A DNA stretch of 64,000 nucleotides from assembly GCA_029339505.1 (NCBI GenBank), contig JAQISU010000118.1, positions 5,073,501-5,137,500 on the forward strand. The letters run 5' to 3'. The notes under the pieces were generated by a model, which ran no database searches, was not told the DNA's origin, and saw only the letters and a program-made list of their open reading frames with translations. Each line of letters opens with the position of its first letter. Within the stretch, counting starts at the first letter, position 1. Below are positions 51,701-64,000 of the stretch, one piece after another. The translations under genes and the position numbers were made by a program. This DNA comes from Unio delphinus. Taxonomy: Eukaryota > Mollusca > Bivalvia > Unionida > Unionidae.

Positions 51701-54700
51701 AACGTGCTCCTACTTAACTATGATATTACCCAAAGTCAATGTGCTCCTACTTAACTATGATATTACCCAAAATTAACGTGCTTCTACTTAACTATGATAT
51801 TACCCAAAATTAACGTGCTCCTACTTAACTATGATATTACCAAAAATCAACGTGCTCCTACTTAACTATGATATTACCCAAAGTCAATGTGCTCCTACTT
51901 ATCTATGATATTACCCAAAGTCAATGTGCTCCTACTTAACTATGATATTACCAGAAATTAACGTGCTCCTACTTAACTATGATATTACCCAAAGTCAGTG
52001 TGCTGCTGTTTAGCTATGATATTACCCGAAGTCAATGTGTTTCTACTTAACTAAGATATTACCCAAAGTCAATGTGCTCCTACTTAACTATGATATTACC
52101 CAAAATTAACGTGCTCCTACTTAACTATGATATTACCCGAAGTCAATGTGCTGCTGCTTAACTATGATATTACCCAAAATCAAAAGTGCTCCTACTTAAC
52201 TATGATATTACCAAAAATCAACGTGCTTCTACTTAACTATGATATTACCCAAAATCAATGTGCTCCTACTTAACTATGATATTACCCGAAGTCAAAGTGC
52301 CTCTACTTAACTATGATATTACCAAAAATCAACGTGCTTCTACTTAACTATGATATTACTCAAAATCAAAAGTGCTCCTACTTAACTATGATATTACCAG
52401 AAATTAACGTGCTCCTACTTAACTATGATATTACCCAAAGTCAGTGTGCTGCTGTTTAGCTATGATATTACCCGAAGTCAATGTGTTTCTACTTAACTAA
52501 GATATTACCCAAAGTCAATGTGCTCCTACTTAACTATGATATTACCCAAAACCAAAGTGCTCCTACTTAACTATGATATTACCAAAAATCAACGTGCTTC
52601 TACTTAACAATGATATTACCCAAAATCAATGTGCTCCTACTTAACTATGATATTACCCGAAGTCAAAGTGCTACTACTTAACTATGATATTATCAAAAAT
52701 CAACGTGCTTCTACTTGACTATGATATTACCCAAAATCAAAAGTGCTCCTACTTAACTATGATATTACCAAAAATCAACGTGCTTCTACTTAACTATGAT
52801 ATTACCCAAAATTAACGTGCTCCTACTTAACTATGATATTACCAAAAATCAACGTGCTTCTACTTAACTATGATATTACCCAAAATCAATGTGCTCCTAC
52901 TTAACTATGATATTACCAAAAATCAACGTGCTTCTACTTAACTATGATATTACCCAAAATCAAAAGTGCTCCTACTTAACTATGACATTACCCAAAATTA
53001 ACGTGCTCCTACTTAACTATGATATTACCCAAAATCAATGTGTTGCTGCTTAACTATGATATTACCGAAAATTAGCGTGCTCCTACGTAACTATGATATT
53101 ACCAAAAATCAACGTGATTCTACTTAACTATGATATTACCCAAAATCAAAGTGCTCCTACTTAACTATGATATTACCAAAACTCAACGTGATTCTACTTA
53201 ACTTTGATATTACCCAAAATCAATGTGCTCCTACTTAACTATGATATTACCCAAAATTAACGTGCTCCTACTTAACTATGATATTACCCAAAATGAACGT
53301 GCTCCTACTTAACTATGATATTACCCAAAATCAATGTGCTTCTACTTAACTATGATATTACCCAAAATTAACGTGCTTCTACTGAACTATGATATTACCC
53401 AAAGTCAATGTGCTGCTGCTTAGCTATGATATTACCCAAAATTAACGTGCTTCTACTTAACTATGATATTACCCAAAGTCAATGTGCTGCTGCTTAGCTA
53501 TGATATTACCCAAAGTCAATGTGCTTCTACTTAACTATGATATTACCAAAAATCAATGTGCTTCTACTTAACTATGATATTACCCAAAATCAATGTGCTC
53601 CTACTTAACTAGGATATTACCCAAAATCAATGTGCTTCTACTTAACTATGATATTTCCCAAAGTCAATGTGCTGCTACTTAACTATGATATTACCAAAAT
53701 CAATGTGCTTCTACTTAACTATGATATTACCCAAAATCAATGTGCTCCTATTTAACTATGATATTACCCAAAATTAACGTGCTCCTACTTAACTATGATA
53801 TTCCCAAAAATCAAAGTGCTTCTACTTAACTATGATATTACCCAAAATCAAAAGTGCTCCTACTTAACTATGATATTACCCAAAATTAACGTGCTCCTAC
53901 TTAACTATGATATTGCCCAAAATTAACGTGCTCCTACTTAACTATGATATTCCCAAAAATCAAAGTGCTTCTACTTAACTATGATATTACCCAAAATCAA
54001 AAGTGCTCCTACTTAACTATGATATTACATAAAATTAACGTGCTCCTACTGACCAATGATATTACCCAAAGTCAATGTGTTGCTGCTTAACTATGATATT
54101 ACAGAAAATTAGCGTGCTCCTACATAACTATGATATTACCAAAAATCAACGTGATTCAACTTAACTATGATATTACCCAAAATCAATGTGCTCCTACTTA
54201 ACTATGATATTACCAAAAATCAACGTGTTTCTACTTAACTATGATATCACCCAAAATCAATGTGCTCCTACTTAACTATGATATTACCCAAAATCAAAGT
54301 GCTCCTACTTAACTATGATATTAACCAAAATCAACGTGCTTCTACTTAACTATGATATTACCCAAAATTAACGTGCTTCTACTTAACTATGATATTACCC
54401 AAAATCAAAGTGCTCCTACTTAACTATGATATGACCAAAAATCAACGTGCTTCTACTTAACTATGATATTACCCAAAATCAGTGTGCTTCTACTTACCTA
54501 TGATATTACCCAAAGTCAATGTGCTTCTACTTAACTATGATATTACCAAAAATCAACGTGCTTCTACTTAACTATGATATTACCCAAAGTAAATGTGCTC
54601 CTACTTAACTATGATATTACCCGAAGTCAAAGTGCTCCTACTTAACTATGATATTACCAAAATTAACGTGTTCCTACTTAACTATGATATTACCCAAAAT

Positions 54701-57700
54701 CAATGTGCTCCTACTTAACTATGATATTACCCAAAATCAACGTGTTTTTACTTACCTATGATATTAACCAAAATCAACGTGCTCCTACTTAACTATGATA
54801 TTCCCAAAAATCAAAGTGCTTCTACTTAACTATGATATTATCCAAAATCAAAAGTGCTCCTACTTAACTATGATATTACTCAAAATAAACGTGCTCCTAC
54901 TTAACTATGATATTACCCAAAATTAACGTGCTCCTACTTAACTTTGATATTCCCAAAAATCAAAGTGCTTCTACTTAACTATGATATTACCCAAAATCAA
55001 AAGTGCTCCTACTTAACAATGATATTACCCAAAATTAACGTGCTCCTACTTAACTATGATATTACCCAAAATCAATGTGCTTCTACTTACCTATGATATT
55101 ACCCAAAGTCAATGTGTTGCTGCTTAACTATGATATTACCGAAAATTAACGTGCTCCTACGTAACTATGATATAAACAAAAATCAACGTGATTCTACTTA
55201 ACTATGATATTACCCAAAATCAATGTGCTCCTACTTAACTATGATATTGCCAAAAATCAACGTGCTTCTTCTTAACTATGATATTACCCAAAATCAATGT
55301 GCTCCAGCTTAACTATGATATTACCCAAAATGAACGTGCTCCTACTTAACTATGATATTACCCAAAATCAATGTGCTCCTACTTAACTATGATATTACCG
55401 AAAGTCAATGTGCTCCTACTTAACTATGATATTACCCAAAATCAATGTGCTCCTACTTAACTATGATATTACCGAAAGTCAATGTGCTTCTACTTAACTA
55501 TGATATTACCAAAAATCAACGTGCTTCTACTTAACTATGATATTACCCAAAATTAACGTGCTCCGACTTAGCTATGATTTTACCCAAATCAATGTGCTTC
55601 TACTTAACTATGATATTACCAAAAATCAATGTGCTCCTACTGAACTATGGTATTACCCAAAATTAACGTGCTTGTACTTAACTATGACATTACCCAAAAT
55701 CAATGTGCTCCTACTTAAGTATGATATTACTCAAAATCAATGTGCTCCTACTTAACTATGATATTACCCAAAATTAACGTGCTCCTACTTAACTATGATT
55801 TTACAAAAAATCAACGTGCTTCTACTTAACTATGATATTACCCAAAATCAAAGTGCTTCTACTTACCTATGATATTACCCAAAATTAACGTGCTCCTACT
55901 TAACTATGATATTACCAAAAATCAACGTGCTCCTTTTTAACTATGATATTACCCAAATCAATGTGCTCCTACTTAACTATAATATTACCTAAACTGAACG
56001 TGCTTCTACTTAACTATGATATTACCCAAAATTAAGGTGCTCCAACTTAACTATGATATTACCAAAAATCAACGTGCTTCTTCTTAACTATGATATTACC
56101 CAAAATCAATGTGTTTCTACTTAACTATGATATTACCCAAATCAATGTGCTTCTACTTAACTATGATATTACCAAAAATCAATGTGCTCCTACTTAACTA
56201 TGGTATTACCCAAAATTAACGTGTTTGTACTTAACTATGATATTACCCAAAATCAATGTGCTCCTACTTAACTATGATATTATCCAAAGTCAATGTGCTG
56301 CTGCTTAACTATGATATTACCGAAAGTCAATGTGCTCCTACTTAACTATGATATTACCCAAAATCAATGTGCTCCTACTTAACTATGATATTACCCAAAA
56401 TTAACGTGCTCCTACTTAACTATGATTTTACAAAAATCAACGTGCTACTACTTAACTATGATATTACCCAAAATGAACGTGCTCCTACTTAACTATGATA
56501 TTACCCAAAGTCAATAAGCTCCTACTTAACTATGATATTACCCAAAATTAACGTGCTCCTACTTAACTATGATTTTACAAAAATCAATGTGCTCCTACTT
56601 AACTATGATATTACCCAAAATGAACGTGCTCCTACTTAACTATGATATTACCCAAAGTCAATATGCTCCTACTTAACTATGATATTACCCAAAATTGACG
56701 TGCTCCTACTTAACTATGATATTACCCAAAGTCAATGTGCTCCTACTTAACTATGATATTACCAAAAATTAACGTGCTCCTACTTAACTATGATATTACC
56801 CAAAGTCAATGTGCTCCTACTTAACTATGATATTAGAAAAAATTAACGTGCTCCTACTTAACTATGATATTACCCAAAGTCAATGTGCTCCTACTTAACT
56901 ATGATATTACCCAAAATTAACGTGCTTCTACTTAACTATGATATTACCCAAAATTAACGTGCTCCTACTTAACTATGATATTACCAAAAATCAACGTGCT
57001 CCTACTTAACTATGATATTACCCAAAGTCAATGTGCTCCTACTTATCTATGATATTACCCAAAGTCAATGTGCTCCTACTTAACTATGATATTACCAGAA
57101 ATTAACGTGCTCCTACTTAACTATGGTATTACCCAAAGTCAGTGTGCTGCTGTTTAGCTATGATATTACCCGAAGTCAATGTGTTTCTACTTAACTAAGA
57201 TATTACCCAAAGTCAATAAGCTCCTACTTAACTATGATATTACCCAAAATTAACGTGCTCCTACTTAACTATGATTTTACAAAAATCAATGTGCTCCTAC
57301 TTAACTATGATATTACCCAAAATGAACGTGCTCCTACTTAACTATGATATTACCCAAAGTCAATATGCTCCTACTTAACTATGATATTACCCAAAATTGA
57401 CGTGCTCCTACTTAACTATGATATTACCCAAAGTCAATGTGCTCCTACTTAACTATGATATTACCAAAAATTAACGTGCTCCTACTTAACTATGATATTA
57501 CCCAAAGTCAATGTGCTCCTACTTAACTATGATATTAGAAAAAATTAACGTGCTCCTACTTAACTATGATATTACCCAAAGTCAATGTGCTCCTACTTAA
57601 CTATGATATTACCCAAAATTAACGTGCTTCTACTTAACTATGATATTACCCAAAATTAACGTGCTCCTACTTAACTATGATATTACCAAAAATCAACGTG

Positions 57701-60226
57701 CTCCTACTTAACTATGATATTACCCAAAGTCAATGTGCTCCTACTTATCTATGATATTACCCAAAGTCAATGTGCTCCTACTTAACTATGATATTACCAG
57801 AAATTAACGTGCTCCTACTTAACTATGGTATTACCCAAAGTCAGTGTGCTGCTGTTTAGCTATGATATTACCCGAAGTCAATGTGTTTCTACTTAACTAA
57901 GATATTACCCAAAGTCAATGTGCTCCTACTTAACTATGATATTACCCAAAATTAACGTGCTCCTACTTAACTATGATATTACCCGAAGTCAATGTGCTGC
58001 TGCTTAACTATGATATTACCCAAAATCAAAAGTGCTCCTACTTAACTATGATATTACCAAAAATCAACGTGCTTCTACTTAACTATGATATTACCCAAAA
58101 TCAATGTGCTCCTACTTAACTATGATATTACCCGAAGTCAAAGTGCCTCTACTTAACTATGATATTACCAAAAATCAACGTGCTTCTACTTAACTATGAT
58201 ATTACTCAAAATCAAAAGTGCTCCTACTTAACTATGATATTACCAAAAATCAACGTGCTTCTATTTAACTATGATATTACCCAAAATTAACGTGCTCCTA
58301 CTTAACTATGATATTACCAAAAATTAACGTGCTTCTATTTAACTATGATATTACCCAAAATCAATGTGCTCCTACTTAACTATGATATTACCAAAAATCA
58401 ACGTGCTTCTACTTAACTATGATATTACCCAAAATCAAAAGTGCTCCTACTTAACTATGATATTACCCAAAATCAATGTGTTGCTGCTTAACTATGATAT
58501 TACCGAAAATTAGCGTGCTCCTACGTAACTATGATATTACCAAAAATCAACGTGATTCTACTTAACTATGATATTACCCAAAATCAAAGTGCTCCTACTT
58601 AACTATGATATTACCAAAACTCAACGTGATTCTACTTAACTATGATATTACCCAAAATCAATGTGCTCCTACTTAACTATGATATTACCCAAAATTAACG
58701 TGCTCCTACTTAACTATGATATTACCCAAAATTAACGTGCTCCTACTTAACTATGATATTACCCAAAATCAATGTGCTTCTACTTAACTATGATATTACC
58801 CAAAATTAACGTGCTTCTACTGAACTATGATATTACCCAGAGTCAATGTGCTGCTGCTTAGCTATGATATTACCCAAAGTCAATGTGCTTCTACTTAACT
58901 ATGATATTACCAAAAATCAATGTGCTCCTACTTAACTATGATATTACCCAAAATCAATGTGCTCCTACTTAACTATGATATTACCCAAAATCAAAGTGCT
59001 TCTACTTAACTATGATATTTCCCAAAGTCAATGTGCTGCTGCTTAACTATGATATTACCAAAATCAATGTGCTTCTACTTAACTATGATATTACCCAAAA
59101 TCAATGTGCTCCTATTTAACTATGATATTACCCAAAATTAACGTGCTCCTACTTAACTATGATATTCCCAAAAATCAAAGTGCTTCTACTTAACTATGAT
59201 ATTACCCAAAATCAAAAGTGCTCCTACTTAACTATGATATTACCCAAAATTAACGTGCTCCTACTTAACTATGATATTACCCAAAATTAACGTGCTCCTA
59301 CTTAACTATGATATTCCCAAAAATCAAAGTGCTTCTACTTAACTATGATATTACCCAAAATCAAAAAGGGCTCCTACTTAACTATGATATTACCCAAAAT
59401 TAACGTGCCCTACTTACCTATGATATTACCCAAAGTCAATGTGTTGCTGCTTAACTATGATATTACCGAAAATTAGCGTGCTCCTACGTAACTATGATAT
59501 TACCGAAAATCAACGTGATTCTACTTAACTATGATATTACCCAAAATCAATGTGCTCCTACTTAACTATGATATTACCAAAAATCAACGTGCTTCTACTT
59601 AACTATGATATCACCCAAAATCAATGTGCTCCTACTTAGCTATGATATTACCCAAAATCAAAGTGCTCCTACTTAACTATGATATTAACCAAAATCAACG
59701 TGCTTCTACTTAACTATGATATTACCCAAGATTAACGTGCTTCTACTTAACTATGATATTACCCAAAATCAAAGTGCTCCTACTTAACTATGATATTACC
59801 AAAAATCAACGTGCTTCTACTTAACTATGATATTACCCAAAATCAGTATGCTTCTACTTACCTATGATATTACGCAAAGTCAATGTGCTTCTACTTAACT
59901 ATGATATTACCAAAAATCAACGTGCTTCTACTTAACTATGATATTACCCAAAGTCAATGTGCTCCTACTTAACTATGATATTACCCGAAGTCAAAGTGCT
60001 CCTACTTAACTATGATATTACCAAAATTAACGTGCTCCTACTTAACTATGATATTACCCAAAATCAATGTGCTCCTACTTAACTATGATATTACCCAAAA
60101 TTAACGTGCTTCTACTTAACTATGATATTAACCAAAATCAATGTGCTCCTACTTAACTATGATATTACCCAAAATTAACGTGCTTCTACTTAACTATGAT
60201 ATTACCCAAAGTCAATGTGCTCCTAC
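39465..60226. repeat. 37-bp satellite array, middle segment
   Basis: Continuous 37-bp units for about 20.8 kb. A CTGAAGTC variant cluster (acctgaagtcaatgtg) follows the MITE at about 39550-39770 and recurs after the second MITE. From about 42.6 to 57.2 kb the array consists of blocks of about 4.7-5.1 kb repeated two to three times (rare marker attgcccaaaatta at 44031, 48842 and 53912). No other insertion was seen. Confidence 0.97.
56505..57910. repeat. 702-bp tandem duplication inside the satellite
   Basis: Markers caataagctcc (56512, 57214), agaaaaaatt (56835, 57537) and ctatggtattacccaaagtcag (about 57121, 57823) all repeat at 702 bp, 19 units minus one base. The junction near 57205 joins ctaagatattacccaaagtc to aataagctcc, a combination not seen at the other sites. 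Confidence 0.85.
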
Positions 60227-60229
60227 TTA

Positions 60230-60880
60230 GGGGGCGCTCACTAGTAAGTATGTGTTTTTCGGATAGTGATGTATGTAAGGTGAAGTTGTTTGCATTTGTA
60301 ACATGCACAATGGAGATAATGTTGGCATATCTCAATGCTACTTTGATGTAATGTGGCTGATATTTCTTTGAATACTGCACTTGTGAAAATTGTATATGAT
60401 CTAAGCACATGGTATAACAAAATGAATGCTTCCATGTGCTTGAAATATTTGCCAGAATTAATCAAAAGTACACTAACTTTAGCAGTTATTAAACTAGGGA
60501 AAACGAATTTTGCTGAAGTAGTCAATAGCAGCTTCTGAAATTGCAATGAACAAATTACAAAACATCTGAAAAGTAATAAATAGTTATCGGACAATTTTTC
60601 TACAATTTACCTCTGAAGTCCAGGAAGTGAAAATGACCATGCGGAGCTAGCAGTTTTTTTTACATGAGCACATCTTAAGTTAGCCCAAGCTGTATACTCT
60701 AGAACCTAAAGTACACCCATCAATCATACACAAAAAAGTGAATTGAAAGTTCTTCTCCCAACACCTAAGATATACAAAGTCTTTATTATATTGCCAGTAT
60801 AACCAGTGAAGAAATCCCAGAAAATTATTTTTCTTTAAAATTCTAACCCTATGCAAAGTACGAAACTGTAGAGCGCCACC
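60230..60880. mobile_element. 651-bp MITE, copy 2, Harbinger-like
   Basis: Same length, ends, TTA flanks (60227-60229, 60881-60883) and satellite neighbours as copy 1. I found one base change (about 60287, gttgtttg for gttttttg). It is a passenger of the array duplication, not an independent insertion. Confidence 0.8.
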
Positions 60881-63800
60881 TTAACTATGATATATCCCAA
60901 AATTAACGTGCTTCTACTTAACTATGATATTAACCAAAATCAACGTGCTCCTACTTAACTATGATATTACCTGAAGTCAATGTGCTCCTACTTAACTATG
61001 ATATTTACCAAAATCAACGTGCTCCTACTTAACTATGATATTACCTGAAGTCAATGTGCTCCTACTTAACTATGATATTACATGAAGTCAAAGTGCTCCT
61101 ACTTAACTATGATATTACCTGAAGTCAATGTGCTCCTACTTAACTATGATATTACCTGAAGTCAATGTGCTCCTACTTAACTATGATATTACCCAAAAAT
61201 AACGTGCTTATACTTAACTATGATATTACCCAAAGTCAATGTGCTCCTTCTTAACTATGATATTACCCAAAATCAATGTGCTTCTACTTAACTATGATAT
61301 TACCCAAAGTCAATGTGCTCCTACTTAACTATGATATTACCCAAAATCAATGTGCTTCTACTTAACTATGATATTACCCAAAATCAACGTGCTTCTACTT
61401 AACTATGATATTACCCAAAGTCAATGTGCTCCTACTTAACTATGATATTACCCAAAATCAATGTGCTTCTACTTAACTATGATATTACCCAAAGTCAATG
61501 TGCTCCTACTTAACTATGATATTACCAAAAATCAACGTGTTCCTACTTAACTATGATATTACCCAAAGTCAATGTGCTCCTACTTAACTATGATATTACC
61601 CAAAATTAACGTGCTCCTACTTAACTATGATATTACCCAAAGTCAATGTGCTCCTACTTAATTATGATATTACCCAAAATTAACGTGCTCCTTCTTAACT
61701 ATGATATTACCCAAAATCAATGTGCTTCTACTTAACTATGATATTACCCAAAGTCAATGTGCTCCTACATAACTATGATATTACCCAAAATTAACGTGCT
61801 CCTACTTAACTATGATATCAACCAAAATCAATGTGCTCCTACTTAACTATGATATTACCAAAAATTAACGTGCTCCTACTTAACTTTGATATTACCCAAA
61901 GTCAATGTGCTCCTACTTAACTATGATATTACCAAAAATTAACGTGCTCCTACTTAACTATGATATTACCCAAAGTCAATGTGCTCCTACTTAACTATGA
62001 TATTACCCAAAATTAACGTGCTCCTTCTTAACTATGATATTACCCAAAATCAATGTGCTCCTACTTAACTATGATATTATCCAAAATTAACGTGCTTCTA
62101 CTTAACTATGATATTAACCAAAATCAATGTGCTCCTACTTAACTATGATATTACCAAAAATTAACGTGCTCCTACTTAACTATGATATTACCCAAAGTCA
62201 ATGTGCTCCTACTTAACCATGATATTACCAAAAATTAACGTGCTCCTACTTAACTATGATATTACCCAAAGTCAATGTGCTCCTACTTAACTATGATATT
62301 ACCCAAAAATAACGTGCTTCTACTTAACTATGACATTACCCAAAATCAAAAGTGCTCCTACTTAACTATGATATTACCAAAAATCAACGTGCTTCTACTT
62401 AACTATGATATTACCCAAAATCAATGTGCTCCTACTTAACTATGATATTTCCCGAAGTTAATGTGCTGCTGCTTAACTATGATATTACCCAAAATTAACG
62501 TGCTTCCACTTAACTATGATATTACCCAAAACCAAAGTGCTCCTACTTAACTATGATATTACCAAAAATCAATGTGCTTCTACTTAACAATGATATTACC
62601 CAAAATCAATGTGCTCCTACTTAACTATGATATTACCCGAAGTCAAAGTGCTACTACTTAACTATGATATTATCAAAAATCAACGTGCTTCTACTTGACT
62701 ATGATATTACCCAAAATCAAAAGTGCTCCTACTTAACTATGATATTACCAAAAATCAACGTGCTTCTACTTAACTATGATATTACCCAAAATTAACGTGC
62801 ACTTACTTAACTATGATATTACCAAAAATCAACGTGCTTCTACTTAACTATGATATTACCCAAAATCAATGTGCTCCTACTTAACTATGATATTACCAAA
62901 AATCAACGTGCTTCTACTTAACTATGATATTACCCAAAATCAAAAGTGCTCCTACTTAACTATGACATTACCCAAAATTAACGTGCTCCTACTTAACTAT
63001 GATATTACCCAAAATCAATGTGTTGCTGCTTAACTATGATATTACCGAAAATTAGCGTGCTCCTACGTCACTATGATATTACCAAAAATCAACGTGATTC
63101 TACTTAACTATGATATTACCCAAAATCAAAGTGCTCCTACTTAACTATGATATTACCAAAACTCAACGTGATTCTACTTAACTTTGATATTACCCAAAAT
63201 CAATGTGCTCCTACTTAACTATGATATTACCCAAAATTAACGTGCTCCTACTTAACTATGATATTACCCAAAATTAACGTGCTCCTACTTAACTATGATA
63301 TTACTCAAAATCAATGTGCTTCTACTTAACTATGATATTACCCAAAATTAACGTGCTTCTACTGAACTATGATATTACCCAAAGTCAATGTGCTGCTGCT
63401 TAGCTATGATATTACCCAAAATTAACGTGCTTCTACTTAACTATGATATTACCCAAAGTCAATGTGCTGCTGCTTAGCTATGATATTACCCAAAGTCAAT
63501 GTGCTTCTACTTAACTATGATATTACCAAAAATCAATGTGCTTCTACTTAACTATGATATTACCCAAAATCAATGTGCTCCTACTTAACTATGATATTAC
63601 CCAAAATCAATGTGCTTCTACTTAACTATGATATTTCCCAAAGTCATTGTGCTGCTACTTAACTATGATATGACCAAAATCAATGTGCTTCTACTTAACT
63701 ATGATATTACCCAAAATCAATGTGTTCCTATTTAACTATGATATTACCCAAAATTAACGTGCTCCTACTTAACTATGATATTCCCAAAAATCAACGTGCA

Positions 63801-64000
63801 TCTACTTAACTATGATATTACCCAAAGTCAATGTGCTCCTACTTAACTATGATATTACCCGAAGTTAATGTGCTGCTGCTTAACTATGATATTACCCAAA
63901 ATTAACGTGCTTCCACTTAACTATGATATTACCCAAAACCAAAGTGCTCCTACTTAACTATGATATTACCAAAAATCAACGTGCTTCTACTTAACAATGA
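60881..64000. repeat. 37-bp satellite array, last segment
   Basis: The array continues to the last base of the window with the same unit types, so its true length is not known. A few private changes (catgaagtc near 61081, attatgatatt near 61660, catt for caat near 63645) distinguish it from its partner at 39.5-42.7 kb. Confidence 0.97.

Larger units (their letters stand above)
57214..64000. repeat. Second copy of the roughly 21.4-kb-offset duplication, running off the window
   Basis: It matches 35798 to about 42730, including MITE copy 2 and the distinctive units around it. Very few differences are visible, so the duplication is recent. The right end of the match is beyond the window. Confidence 0.85.

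Noticed and set aside
31168..64000. Array of regular repeats considered as CRISPR-like
   Set aside because: Units are contiguous 37-mers without unique spacers, in a eukaryotic context.

Overview
The window is eukaryotic, AT-rich, repeat-dense DNA from an animal genome. A lophotrochozoan, probably a mollusc, is the best guess. The grounds are intron-sized gaps, CpG depletion confined to one half, tRNA-headed SINEs, two LINE lineages, a Polinton-like element with terminal inverted repeats, and very abundant 30-50 bp minisatellites. No bacterial operons, rRNA genes, stand-alone tRNAs or CRISPR arrays are visible. Most long open frames are artefacts of tandem repeats.

Region 1 (1 to about 20.4 kb) looks like the 5' part of one minus-strand host gene. 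A 50-codon exon with good splice sites (2017-2166) encodes the start of a calponin-homology (CH) domain. A candidate first coding exon (20363-20377, MSVLK, in-frame upstream stop, strong donor) lies in a CpG-rich block at about 20.1-20.7 kb and joins it in phase 0. That implies an intron of about 18 kb. The intron is CpG-poor and packed with at least twelve unrelated minisatellites (periods 10, 13, 30, 33, 33, 40, 41, 42, 46, 50, 53 and about 80 bp). It also holds copies of a tRNA-derived SINE and a 5'-truncated RTE-like LINE tail.

Region 2 (about 20.7-23.8 kb) is CpG-normal intergenic DNA with microsatellites.

Region 3 (about 23.8-31.2 kb) is a decayed Polinton/Maverick-like element. It has long diverged terminal inverted repeats, a broken minus-strand capsid-like gene, other gene fragments and a zinc-knuckle fragment. 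A 5'-truncated LINE with a perfect 14-bp flanking repeat interrupts it. One SINE sits inside the LINE (13-bp target duplication) and another sits tail-to-tail at its 3' end.

Region 4 (about 31.17 kb to the window end) is a 37-bp satellite of roughly 850 units with nested higher-order duplications: 702 bp, 1,627 bp, about 4.7-5.1 kb and about 21 kb. Two copies of one 651-bp Harbinger-like MITE were carried along in the 21-kb duplication. The satellite unit matches the outer tip of the Polinton inverted repeat in the right orientation, so the array appears to be an expansion of a transposon end. This is the most interesting signal in the window.
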